Source of the DNA: Lophium mytilinum
Taxonomy: Eukaryota > Ascomycota > Dothideomycetes > Mytilinidiales > Mytilinidiaceae
Direction of reading: 5' to 3'
Length of the DNA: 64,000 nucleotides
Assembly (NCBI GenBank): GCA_010093605.1
Contig: MU004194.1
Location: 853,793 to 917,792 of the forward strand
Positions 43,815 to 55,669 of the stretch are shown in pieces. Position 1 is the stretch's first letter, and every line of letters starts with the position of its first letter. The notes beneath the pieces were generated by a model that ran no database searches, was not told the DNA's origin, and worked only from the letters and a program-made list of their open reading frames with translations. The position numbers and the translations under genes were made by a program.

Positions 43815-46701
43815 ATGGGCAAAGCGCCCTCGCATTCGGACGCGCGCGTCCTCCCCCTTATCCCTCTCGCCGCCGGCTCCGTCCTCCTCCCCGGCACGAC
43901 CCTGCGCATCCCGATCGCGAACCGCGGTGACGTAGCGGCCATCCTTGCGAAGATATATGCGCGAGCCGAGACGGCCGCCAAAGATGCACAGATACTAGTG
44001 GGCTGCGTGCCGTTGGGCTCTAGCCTGGTGTCGAAGGACGGCAATCTGCTGATTGAGGGGAAGGGAAAGGGTGGACAAAGCAATATTGAGCAGGACCCCG
44101 TGCTGGCGACGGCGAAGGATGTGTTTGGGGTTGGGTGCGTGGGAAAGGTGTCTGGTGTGCAGGGGCGGCGGCAGGGGGAGCTGAGTCTGGTTGTGGAGGG
44201 CGTGGAGCGGTTTAGGGTGAAGGAGGTGTTGCAGGAGAGGCCGTTTTTCGAGGGAGTTGTGGTGGATGTGGAAGAGAGAGGTATGTTGACTCCATTATCT
44301 TGCTTTCTAGATACAGCGAAAGGGTGGTGTACATGGGAACAGTGCTAACTTCAAAGCAGTTAATATCTCCAACGCCGAAGTCGCGGAGCTCTTCCAGCAC
44401 CTCAAGCAGCTCTCCCGTGAGCTCCTTGCCCTCGTCCGGCTCTCCTCTATCCTTCCTCGCGCTCCGTCTGTCTCGCTCTCCCCGATTGCGGCTCGCCGGT
44501 TGGAACTGTACATTGCACGCAAGAACATCGACGAAGCAGGATCTCTAGCGGACTTCATGGCCAATGTGGTTGATTGCACACATGAAGAAAGGCTGCGGAT
44601 ACTCGCCTCTTTTGACGTCAAGGAACGCCTCGAGCGCGTTATCGAGGTCCTACAGAAGCAGATTCGTGGGATTCAAGGGAGCACACGAATCACAGTCACA
44701 TCGACCGCGACGCCAAGCGCCGGGACGTTTGATATGGACACCCTGAGAAGACTACAACAAGAGGCTATCCGGAGAAGGTCAGGCCACGGAGCGCCCGGAA
44801 ACATGCCGCCTGGGGGGTTTCCCGGCTTTCCAGGCGGGAGACAAGGTGGAGGAGAGGAAGAGGCGAACGAGCTAGACGAACTCAAGAAGCGTTTGGATGA
44901 TGCCGGACTGAGCCCCGAGGCGGACAAGGTTGCGCAGCGGGAGCTACAACGTCTACAGAAGATGAATCCGGCGCAGGCTGAGTACCAAGTCTGCCGAAAC
45001 TATCTCGAAAATCTTGCAGAAATTCCGTGGACGAAGATGACTGAAGATAACCTGGACGCGGCGACACTGTCCAAGGCGAAGAAGCAGCTCGATGACGATC
45101 ATTACGGTCTCGATAAGATTAAGAAGAGGCTATTGGAGTACCTAGCGGTGCTTAAGCTGAAGCAGGCTGCGAATGCGGATATAGATGTCCAGATCAAGCA
45201 GCTGAGCGATGCTGCTAACGTAACACCGGAGGGGAAGGAAGAGGAGAAGGAGGTGGAGGAGAAAAAAGAGCCCAGATACGTCAGTGAAGCCGAGTTGAAG
45301 CTCATTGAGAGGAAGCGTATGGTGGACAAATCACCTATCCTCCTGCTTGTTGGTCCTCCTGGAACCGGAAAGACCAGTCTCGCGAAGTCTGTTGCAACAG
45401 CTTTAGGTCGAAAGTTCCATCGCGTCTCCCTCGGCGGCGTTCGAGACGAAGCAGAGATTCGAGGGCACCGAAGGACGTATGTGGCTGCCATGCCTGGCCT
45501 TCTGGTCAGCGGTCTAAAGAAAGTCGGCGTTGCCAATCCAGTAATCCTTCTGGATGAGATTGACAAGCTAGGCCAAAGCAACTTCCATGGCGACCCAAGT
45601 GCCGCCATGTTGGAGGTCCTGGATCCCGAACAGAACCATACTTTCACAGATCACTACGTCAACATCCCCATCGACCTTAGCAAGGTGCTCTTCATTGCGA
45701 CAGCTAATTCGCTTGATACTATTCCTCCCCCTCTCCTTGACCGTATGGAGACTATCCAACTCTCCGGCTACACCACCCTCGAAAAAAGACACATAGCTAC
45801 CCGCCATCTCCTCCCCAAACAAATCACCACCAATGGGTTGGCCTCCGATCTCGTCCAAATCACGCCTGAAGTTCTCGACAAAATCATCGCCGCTTACACC
45901 CGCGAATCCGGCGTCCGCAACCTTGAGCGCGAAATTGGCTCCGTCTGCCGCTCCAAAGCCGTCGAGTACGCCAACGCCAAAGACGCAAACTCCCTCCCTA
46001 CCTACAACCCCACCGTCTCCCTCGACGACCTCGACACCATCCTCGGCATCGAGCGCTTCGCCGAAGAACTCGCCGAGCAGCACGCCCGCCCTGGCGTCGT
46101 TACCGGTCTCGTAGCCTACTCCACCGGCGGCCAGGGCAGCATCCTCTTCATTGAGGTCGCCGACATGCCGGGCACCGGACGCGTGCAACTGACCGGCAAG
46201 CTTGGTGATGTGCTCAAGGAGAGCGTCGAGGTCGCGCTGACGTGGGTGAAAGCGCACGCGTTTGAGCTTGCGTTGACGCACGCGCCCGAGGAAGACATTA
46301 TGAAGAACCGCAGCATCCACGTGCATTGCCCGTCTGGCGCTATCCCGAAGGACGGGCCGAGTGCGGGGCTTGCGCATACGGTGGCGCTGATTTCGCTGTT
46401 CTCGGGGAAGGCGGTGCCGCCGAGCTTGGCGATGACGGGAGAAGTGAGTCTGAGGGGACGTGTGCTTCCGGTTGGGGGCATCAAGGAGAAGCTGATTGGG
46501 GCGTTGCGGGCGGGTGTGGAGAGGGTGTTGCTGCCGGAGGGGAATAGGAAGGATGTTAGGGACCTGCCGACCGAAGTGCTGGAGGGGCTGAGGATCGACC
46601 ATGTTAGTCATATCTGGGAGGCGTTGAAGTTTGTGTGGCCTGAGTCCAGCTGGCCGGGGGAGAGGAGGTGGGGGGCTGGTGGGTTTGAGAGTAGACTGTA
46701 A
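43815..46701 (+). CDS. Peroxisomal Lon protease (LONP2-type)
   Basis: ATP-dependent AAA+ serine protease that clears damaged matrix proteins of peroxisomes. Exons 43815-44280 and 44360-46701 give 935 residues. The N-terminal LON substrate domain begins [20 protein letters not shown] with no mitochondrial presequence. A Gly/Pro-rich linker ([15 protein letters not shown]) precedes the coiled region. Walker A is GPPGTGKT (487-494) and Walker B is VILLDEIDK. The protease dyad is Ser823 in KDGPSAG and Lys866 in GGIKEK, spaced 43 as in E. coli Lon. The last three residues, SRL, form a PTS1 peroxisome signal. A 408-codon open frame on the opposite strand (45568-46794) is a shadow of this GC-rich coding sequence. 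Confidence 0.95.
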
Positions 46702-47458
46702 ATTGTGGTAGGGGAGTGAGGGAAAGTCGTGTTTGGGTTCTTGGGAGTTGGATGGGGATGGGCATATGGCATGTAATAGTTTGAGCGCTCTCAATTCAGC
46801 TTTTCGATTTTATCTTAATGGCCAGTAGATGAACCGGTGGCATTTGCAGGTTGGTTCTTAACCCGTTGCATTGTAGTAGCTGTCCCGTCGGCAGTTGACA
46901 TATGCAAAGCATGGAAGAGAGAAAGGGCATTGTATCTGTGGTCAGAGATACAAGACATGGAAGCGCAAGGGCTCGTTTCCTTGGGACTTGAAGCGGACCT
47001 CTTAAAGTCCTGAAATACCGAGGGATGACATGGGCAGTGAAGAACGACGTCGAGATATGGGTAGAAAGAAAGGGCGTTAGTCTTACCCCTTTTGGAATGG
47101 GAGCCCGAATGGCGGGAACCGCCCTCTCTCATCGGTTTCTCCTTACTAGCCCCGCTCTCATTGCATGTTGTCAGATGAAAAGCGAATTGGTTTTGGGAAC
47201 GTTATGTCCTCGAATGAATACGCCACTTATCAGGGCCACTCCTAACAACGTTGGCTAGCATTCAACCAAAGCACCAAGGTGGTTGTAGTTTCAAGTTCCT
47301 TTGTGGAGGACATGATATTATGTTCGTGCATGAACGTCCAGAGACTGACGAAGTATGGGATTATTAATGAATAGTTGATGCCAGAACTAGAGCAAGGCAA
47401 TCGAAAGCGTAAAAAGTCCCCCTTAGTCCAGCATGCTACCGCGCTGCTATTCTCCTTC
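46702..47458. other. Convergent 3' interval
   Basis: 757 bp between the ends of the Lon and MFS genes. Only short frames without recognisable content. Confidence 0.6.
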
Positions 47459-49468
47459 TCAAACCTGGCTGTCCACTCTCTTCACCTCTGCACCCACATC
47501 CTCCTTCCCCTTGGAATGAATCTGCACGCTGACCTTATTCGTAAGCAGCGGATCCACATTGGGATAGAAAATCGACAACACCATGCCCAGCCCGCTGAAC
47601 GCTAGCGTGGTCAGGAACACCGTCCTGAAAGCATCCGAACTCGCACCTTTATATGCTCGCACGCCAATGGCTTCAATCGCAGGCGTGACGCCGTCAACAG
47701 CGCTCATCTTACCGGCGCCGGATAGTGCGGCGAGGAATGCGGCGACAGAGCCGGAGGGGAGTCCGGCTTTGATGAGGGCAGAAGGGACTTGGGCGGGGAT
47801 GGTGGAGGCGAGGCGGTTCGCTAGGACGGTTGTGTAGACGCTGGGACGCACATGTTAGTGAAAGAGACCGAAGGTATGAAGTGGGATGAGACACTTACGT
47901 CGAGCAAATGGTCGAGATACAGTTCCGCAGAGAGCTCGCAATACCATTCGCGGTACCAATCTCACGCTGGTCAGCAACGGCCAAGGTAATCACGGTCGAG
48001 TTTGCGATTTCGTTGTAGCCGATGAGCAAGGAGCCGAAGAACATGAGGACGGCGGCTCGGGAGAAGGTGTCCTGGTTGCACGTAGCCATGCCTAGGGAAG
48101 AGAGGGGTTAGTACCGCGAACGTATGGAGATTGGGAACAGAGGATTGCTTACAGGCGACGAAGACGCTTCCTCCGAAGAAAGCTGCTCTGATCTGCCAGT
48201 GTCGCTTCTTGAATATGGTACCCAGAGGCACGAAGAGTTCCCCCAAAGTAATACCAGCGTTTGCAAGGCACGATGCCCAACCGGCCCACATTACGCCATG
48301 GTCTGACGCGAAAAGCGTAAATACCATACTCGGCCAGAGGATGGCATTCGCATAGTACACCGATGCACCCAGCGACCACATGAGGGTCGCAATGACAAAA
48401 GCCCGGTCCTTGAAGATATGTATCGGTACAAATGGCTCCTCCATCGGCACCAGAGTCTCGTACAAGGCGAAAGCGACCAGGCACAAGAATCCAACAACAA
48501 TAGTAGCGATGACTGATGCAGACTTCCAAGGGTGTAGCGAGCCACCCCACGAAAGCCCCATAATGAAGAAGAGCATGCCTGCAATGAAGAGGAAGGCCCC
48601 TACGTAGTCGAATTGCTTGATGTATTGCACCTTGCTCCGTCCGCCGTGCTTCATGCTGAAGTTCGGTGGTCTGTAAAAGAGGAAGAAGGCCACTGTTATA
48701 AGGGCGTTTAGAGCGATCAGAAAATAGAAGACACCGCGCCATCCGACGCTAGTTTGGTAGACAAAGGCGTAGCCGACGATGGCAGACATGCTGCTAGTCG
48801 GAATGGTCCAAGTTACGCTGTACGAGGGTTAGTGATGGTAAAGCGAGAAGGATCCTAGGTTTGAGATGCTTACGCGTAGCCTTGAGCCCAGAATCTGTGC
48901 TTCATAGGGACAAGTTCGCTGATTGGCGCTGTAGATGTCGTCAGTGAGGGTAGGAAAGAGGGTCCGGTTCACACGTACCCCCGTAAAGTATCTGCCCTGC
49001 AGACGCAAGCCCAAGCAAGCACTCTCCCGCAATGAGGGCATTAATAGTTGGAGCTGTGGCGCAAACAATACTCCCAATTGTCGCGAGGATCCCAGACCCG
49101 ATGAAGAACCACCGGCGACCAAAGATATCAGTCAGTCGTCCAACAAATGCCAGGCCGATAGAGCTGGTAAGGAGATAACTGAGAGCAACCCAGTTTAGAT
49201 TTGGCGAAGGTCCTATATCGGCATCGACGAAGGACAGGATAGGGGCGATCAAAGCAAAGGCTCCCGTGCCGGCACCAAGATTGGCTCCGATGCAAAAGAT
49301 TGAGCCGATGAAGTTAAGGCTGCGAAAGTAGCCTTTTGGGAGGTCGCTTTGCTCGAGTGTAAAGTCGTGGCCTTTGACGTCTTCGGAGTCCAGTCCGTGT
49401 GGTTTGTTGATACTCTCATTCTCGGGGTGGCGCTCGGCCATGGCGATGTCGGGCTTGTGGTCTGTCAT
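47459..49468 (-). CDS. MFS transporter of the TRI12 (trichothecene efflux) family
   Basis: Proton-driven plasma-membrane transporter, about 14 TM helices. Exons 49468-48979, 48928-48874, 48817-48153, 48091-47899 and 47840-47459 give 594 residues, normal for the family, with four introns of 50-61 nt. Landmarks: LSYLLTSSIGLAFVGRLTDIFGRRWFFIG is the loop-2/3 MFS signature (GRLTDIFGRR), APISELVPMKHRFWAQGYAV is rebuilt across two introns and is characteristic of the TRI12 / siderophore-transporter branch (DHA14), and GTANGIASSLRNCISTICSTVY is the late conserved block. The C-terminus is hydrophilic. The name describes the family, not the substrate: no toxin or siderophore genes are nearby, so a general drug or metabolite export role is as likely. 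Confidence 0.92.
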
Positions 49469-52037
49469 CCTGACCCCAGAGTACTAGAAGGAGAGGGGAA
49501 GTTTTTCAGAGGTGAGAGAACGTTGAGACTGTTGCACAAGGGGAGAGTCTTATACTGTTTTTGGTATTCGTCCGTTCTATATCCCATGTGGGTAACATGT
49601 TCCAGATATAGAGGCTTAAAACTGATGCATATACCGATTCCCGATAGCTTGGACGCCGGAAAAGCTTAAGATGTCTCTGCATGACTCCGTATCTCACTAT
49701 GGTTAAGGCTTCGACACTTCGGCTTCACGACATTGGCCGGAAATTTGGCGAGCAGGAAGACTAGGGAATTTGCAGCGTAGATTATATTCAGGGGAGAATG
49801 CGGGGAACGGTCGAGCTTTACGAATACTAGTCTTGGCTGGGCTGAGATGTGACGGTCAATGGTAAAGGATACCCGTGCCAAGTCTTTTGGTGATAGTTTG
49901 CGAGAAAGCGGTAACGAGTTTCCTACATACGCGCGCGGTTCGATTGTTCTCTCAGAACAGGGGAAAACGGAATTCAAAAGTTTAACGATGGAGAAAGCAT
50001 ACAAAGGAAATACACCTAATCGATTTTTGTAACAGTTGAAAAGGTGTGGGAAGACCAGTCGGAGCCTGTGTTTCGGAGCTATTTCTTTGCATTAAGTCTA
50101 TATGTTTGTATGCGTAGACATAGGAGTAGATCATAGGTAGGAATACATCGTAACAATCCTACTAGGCATCAAGTCTGGACCCGCGTATGCTGATGCTTGT
50201 GTGCCGCTTTTGGAATCTGGACAACACTGTCAAAGGTAAGCCCGAAGACCCGCGAGTCAAGGGCAGCTCAACTTTCTCTGTATGAAATTCGGCATCGCAT
50301 CTAGACTTTGAGGACCTGAGGGGATATGGGGAACGAGGGTGCTGAAAGGTTTGTCCTGCTACTATATTACAGTACCCTTTTGTATGCTCGAGGCAGTCGT
50401 CAATCTCCCGCTTTGTCTGTCTGATAGAAACAGCGTGCCCGTGGAGACTCCACCGACTTGAAGGATTACGGCCATCAACGTCTAGAGAGTGCAATGGTCG
50501 GCGTCTCGTAGATGTTGAGCATGTTTGCACAAACAGGCGAGTCTGCCTGTCTGTCGGACTTCTGAATATCTGCCAAGATTAATGTAAACACAGATCAGGA
50601 TTCTCGCATTGCAGATCTTCCGGTACGGGTCGGAAGGTTCCAAGGTTTGTACCTGCCTGAATGCTTGGACGCTAAGGCACGTGGACGATAAGCGTACGTG
50701 GCGTAGATGTGTGATGATGCTAATCGTTCTGATGAAGGGGCAGGCACGTTCTGCAAGAGTGCGAGCTTGCTTCGGTGCACTCTCCTTCATTTTATACTCT
50801 AATATCGACCTACCTCTTAGGTCCGAGACCAGTTAGTGGACCCATAATGCAAGTGCTGGATACGTATTGCTTCTGTCAGAAGCGACCGTTAGCTGCAGAC
50901 CGATGACTGGCTGCATAGACGACTAGCCACCTGCACGTTTACGCCAGGATGTCCCGCCATGTGGCTCTTTGAGGTAAGCCGTGGTTCTGTACATTTGCAC
51001 AGCGGCTGGTTACTCGGGCAGAATATAAAGGGTCTGCTGACTTGCCGATAGTCGTCGAGCCAGGAAGACTGCTGCTGGCTCGGGACGGCCGCAAGCCACG
51101 GGGTCGGAGCGCATTCCATGGGCCAGAGAGGGTCCCGCTTGCGCAGTGGGAAGCTATCAGGTGTGCATGTGGTACTACCACCCCGCATTCGGCGGCGAGA
51201 GGGCGGCGAGAGGGCAGCGATCGCGGGTGGGGATGACGCATTGCCACTGAAGCTCGAGAGGATTGCCGGCGCGAGGGAGGCAAATTGGTGGTCTGAGATG
51301 CTGCCCACGGTCGCCTTCGCAGGCGTTGGCCCAGCAATCGTGGTGATCGGGTACGGGCGAGGTCCACAGCTCGCTTCAGGCCATCGCGGGCTGCCGAAGA
51401 GCTTCACGCTCACAAATCGGGCCGTAAACGCGGGCTGAGAGGCGGGGTGAAGGAGCGGGCGGTAGTTACGGAGTTCCCTCCACACCTCCAGCGCGTGGTT
51501 CGGCGCCTGTCTCCACGAATTGGCCCAGTGGCCCCCCGTCTTTGCTGCTTCTCCAGGTGGAGTCCTGTGGAGTCGCACGAAGCTGCCCAGGCGATGAAGT
51601 CATTCGTGCAGGGATAAGCTCGGGGCTCTCGCGCTAGCCTGCCCGGCCTCTCACTGCTCAATCTCCACCACAAACGGCGTCTCCTCGACGGCGAAGCAAA
51701 GTTTCATCCGCTGCACTGCCTTCCCCCAAACACCCACCGTCCTCCAATTCTTCCTATATATAACCTCTCACGAGAGGCACGGCACTGCGGCGCATCAATT
51801 GCCCTGCTTAAAGGCCTCGTCCGACGTTTGCCGTAAGTGATCTCTCCACCGCCCGACCTGCACATGAACAAGTGGGGAGCTTCCTCGAGCAAGCTCCGCC
51901 GTCGGCCCAAAACTTTTTGCCCGCCAGCTGACAGCTATAAAAGCAGCCCTGTCACGTTGCTGCGACACCTCCAGACATCCTCACCCTTCAATTCCTTTCA
52001 GGCCTTCCGTTGAGCTTGGACGCTCCCGTTCAACACA
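49469..52037. other. Divergent intergenic region, 2.6 kb
   Basis: Upstream regions of the MFS gene (minus) and of glycogen synthase (plus). Minus-strand frames at 50889-51578 are open but have no recognisable motif. A perfect 11-bp tandem repeat (GCGGCGAGAGG twice) lies at 51192-51213, and TATA-type sites occur near 51755 and at 51936. Confidence 0.55.
51936..51943 (+). promoter_or_regulatory. TATA box of the glycogen synthase gene
   Basis: TATAAAAG about 95 bp upstream of the start codon at 52038, with a C/T-rich leader in between, the usual layout for a regulated fungal promoter. Confidence 0.55.
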
Positions 52038-54411
52038 ATGGCCGACCCCGTGCGCGATGTCAACAATCACGTTCTTTTTGAGATTGCGACCGAAGTTGCC
52101 AATCGAGGTACCCCTTTCGCCAACTTCCTGTTAGAAAACTTTTCACTGACGCGCCTCAGTTGGCGGCATCTACTCAGTCCTGAAGTCAAAAGCTCAGGTC
52201 ACCACCGCCGAGTATGGCTCGTCGTACACGCTTCTTGGACCGCTCAACCGCAATTCGGTACGTTTGCTAGCATTACCCGTGCATTCAAAGCTCATATCAT
52301 CCATAGGCTGCTGTTGAAGTGGAAGAGATCACGCCACAAGATCCTGCATTAGTCGAGACAATCAAGTCGATGAACGAGCGCGGAATCCAAACATTATACG
52401 GTAGATGGCTGATTGATGGCGCCCCGCGAGTTCTCCTGTTTGATACTGCAACCGCCTATGGCTACCTTGATGAGTGGAAGGCGGATCTTTGGGCGTCAGC
52501 TGGCATTCCTTCACCCCCGGGCGATGCCGAGACAAACGAGGCCATTGTATTTGGCTACCTGGTCGCCTGGTTCTTAGGAGAGGTATGCGCGTTTAGCAGT
52601 GACTATTTTGTTCTAGATTGCTAATCTTTTGCAGTATGTTTTCCACGAGAAGAAAAGGGCCGTCATTGCGCAATTCCACGAATGGTTGGCTGGTGTAGCC
52701 CTGCCTCTCTGCAAGAAGCGACGCATCGATGTCACCACCATTTTTACCACCCACGCCACCTTACTCGGACGCTATCTCTGCGCCGGGTCAGTCGACTTCT
52801 ACAACAACCTCCAATACTTTGATGTGGACGCTGAAGCCGGCAAGCGTGGTATCTACCACCGATATTGCATCGAACGGGCAGCTGCGCATGCTGCCGATGT
52901 TTTCACAACCGTTTCCCATATTACTGCCTATGAGAGCGAACATCTGCTGAAGAGGAAGCCGGACGGCGTTCTCCCTAACGGTCTCAATGTTAAAAAATTC
53001 TCAGCTACTCACGAGTTCCAGAATCTCCATCAACAGGCTAAAGTCAAGATCAATGACTTTGTACGCGGTCATTTCTACGGGCATAACGACTTCGACCCGG
53101 AAAACACGCTATACTTCTTCACTGCAGGACGCTACGAATACCGGAATAAAGGAGTTGACATGTTCATCGAGTCGCTTGCTCGTCTCAACCATAGGATGAA
53201 AAGCTCAGGGTCTAAAATGACCGTGGTCGCTTTCATTATCATGCCCGCGCAAACGCAGTCATTGACTGTCGAGGCTCTGAAAGGCCAGGCAGTCATCAAA
53301 TCCCTCCACGACACCATTAAGATCATCGAACAGAATGTTGGCAAGAAGCTGTTTGAAAGGTCTATTGCTTGGCACGAGGGCTCGGAGCTTCCAGAAGACA
53401 AAGATCTAATTTCTCCAGCAGACAAGATCATGCTCCGTCGTCGGTTGTTTGCTATGAAGCGCCATAACCTCCCTCCGATCGTCACACACAACATGGTCAA
53501 TGACGCAGAAGACCCAGTGCTGAATCAAATCCGCCGCTGCCAGCTTTTCAACCACCCGTCGGATAGAGTCAAGGTTGTCTTCCACCCCGAGTTCTTAAAC
53601 TCGTCCAATCCCGTGTTGCCGATGGATTACGACGACTTCGTACGCGGAACGCATCTGGGTGTTTTCTCATCCTACTACGAGCCTTGGGGATACACACCTG
53701 CCGAATGTACGGTAATGGGCGTGCCTAGTATCACGACGAACCTGTCTGGGTTTGGATGCTATATGGAGGAGTTGATCGAAAACGCGCAGGACTACGGCAT
53801 CTACATTGTAGACCGGAGAATGAAAGGCGTTGACGATTCGGTCAATCAGCTGTCGGATTACATGTTCGACTTCACCCAGAAGAGCAAGCGACAACGTATC
53901 AATCAGCGCAACAGAACGGAGCGCTTGAGTGATCTGCTTGACTGGAAGCGTATGGGCATGGAGTATGTCAAGGCGCGGCAATTAGCGCTGAGGAGAGGCA
54001 AGTTCTTTGTTTGCTGTCCAGGAGGTCGACGCCACTAACTTTAGCAACAGCTTACCCTGCCGCGTTCGAAGAGGGCGAGGAGCCTGATTTCTTCGGCTCG
54101 ACTGAGGTCAAGATCTCCCGGCCGTTGTCGGAGCCTGGATCGCCACGTGATCGCTCCGGAATGATGACACCAGGTGACTTCGCGTCAATTCAAGAAGGCC
54201 GCGAGGGTCTCAGCACAGAAGATTACATAGCTTGGAAGCTACCGTAAGTACTGGCATATATATAAAGCTATATTATTAGACTCTAACAATTCTCAGGGAA
54301 GAGGAAGACCCCGAGGACTACCCATTCCCGTTGACGCTCAAGTTGAAGAAGCCAGGGGGGTCTGCCGGAGGGTCTGGCGCTGTGTCGCCAGCGGTCAACG
54401 GCACGGGCTGA
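52038..54411 (+). CDS. gsy1: Glycogen synthase
   Basis: GT3 glucosyltransferase that extends glycogen with UDP-glucose in the cytosol. Exons 52038-52107, 52160-52257, 52307-52582, 52635-53997, 54051-54243 and 54297-54411 give 704 residues. Landmarks: [21 protein letters not shown] across intron 1 (UDP-glucose binding), [60 protein letters not shown] and the catalytic E-x7-E in [12 protein letters not shown]. The C-terminal tail ([19 protein letters not shown]) carries Ser/Thr-Pro sites, the kind phosphorylated to switch off the enzyme in yeast. Intron 4 (53998-54050, 53 nt) starts with GC (AG|GCAAGT) and ends AG; only this joint restores [15 protein letters not shown]. Confidence 0.96.
53998..54050 (+). 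other. gsy1: GC-AG intron in glycogen synthase
   Basis: Donor AG|GCAAGT, acceptor CAACAG, 53 nt. The conserved protein joint RR|AYP.AFEEGE is restored only by this splice; nearby GT dinucleotides break the frame or the conservation. Confidence 0.85.
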
Positions 54412-55669
54412 TCAACGAAAGCTTGGTAGCCCGTATACAAAGGTCCTAAATTGCGTTCTTTGGAGAGACGAGGTAGTACAAAGGTGGTGACAACGGTCAC
54501 GTGGATCTGAGGTAGTTCTCCTTCGAAGCTGGTCATTGCTTCTACTATGTATAGTTTGTATGGTGCTGCATCTTGAGTTTCTTGCTTTCCTTTCTTTTCC
54601 CTGTATCCTATATTTGCTCGGCATGATCTATGCGCGGCACGAGTTCATCTGGATGGAGTTGCATACTTGCTTCAATACCAATCGCTTGCCCGTGTGTCCA
54701 ATTGGCCCGACTGCGTGAAACGAAACGCGAAACGCGTTACTGAGACGGAATTGCGCGATCTCGACGGTGATCTGACATGTGACGGGATCGCAAACAAGCA
54801 ATTCCAGCATTCTCCCGATGGCAGTCCCACGTCATGGTTCGAGACACGGTCCTGCCGGATCGGTCCCGCTGGCCGCTGTGGGCTCGACGCCCCTTTTGAA
54901 CCTCTGACAGCGGGACAGACCGTGTCGCAATGTCTCACGAGCATTTGGTGTTTTGGACCCGAGGGGAGAGCGCTGAGATCCGAGCCATCCCTGTGCTACA
55001 AGGCTGGCCTGCTGGCCTGCATGTCGCCGGAAATAGAGCATGGAAAGTTCGAAGCGGCGTCGGCAGCTGGGTGCCCAATCTGGACATCTGGCTACGGCGC
55101 TGACGTGTCGGGAATTTGCGGACAGCCATGCGAGATAGCACGGTGGTTGATGCAGCAGCATAAGCAGCACAGGCAGGGCGATAATAGGAGGTCCAGGAAT
55201 CAGGAATGTGTGGCTGAGTGGCACTTAGCGTGATTCGGGCCGCCCGCTGCGATTTGATATGATGCGTGTTCTGGTCCGCTTTTCCTCGACTCTCAGCCCA
55301 GGTACTACCTATCCCATCACCGTATTCCCAATTCTCCGCCAGCACTCGCCGCCCTCTGCTGCCGTTTTGCTTCTCTCTTCTTTCACCGCGCCCAGAGCAT
55401 GTACATTCACCAGCACTCGATACCTCGCCATAGGGCTTCCGACGCCGTTCGCTGACATTTGGCAATGACCATTTCCCAATAACACCACCTCCACTGCACT
55501 CTTGTGCTCGGCACAGCACGGAACCTTTCCCCGGCCTACACTCTCTTCGCCAGCTTCGATTGTTTTTTACCTTGACTTGATTGCGCCTTCGTGGTCGTTG
55601 GATTGCGCTCCGCCCATCCCTCTCGCCACCTCGACCACCACCACCGCCGAGCTTTCGCGACCCATCACA
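54412..55669. other. Intergenic, 1.3 kb
   Basis: 3' flank of gsy1 and upstream region of trk1. A 188-codon frame at 54667-55233 lacks an ATG start in position, family motifs and support, and competes with minus-strand frames. From about 55280 the plus strand is C/T-rich, fitting the trk1 leader. Confidence 0.55.

Noticed and set aside
45568-46794. 408-codon open frame antisense to Lon
   Set aside because: It mirrors the GC-rich Lon protease exon; no family motif, low-complexity composition.
50889-51578. 229-codon minus-strand frame upstream of gsy1
   Set aside because: Low-information Ser/Pro/Arg text with shadow frames on the plus strand; likely promoter DNA.
54667-55233. 188-codon open frame between gsy1 and trk1
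   Set aside because: Begins without ATG, no motif, competing minus-strand frames of similar length.
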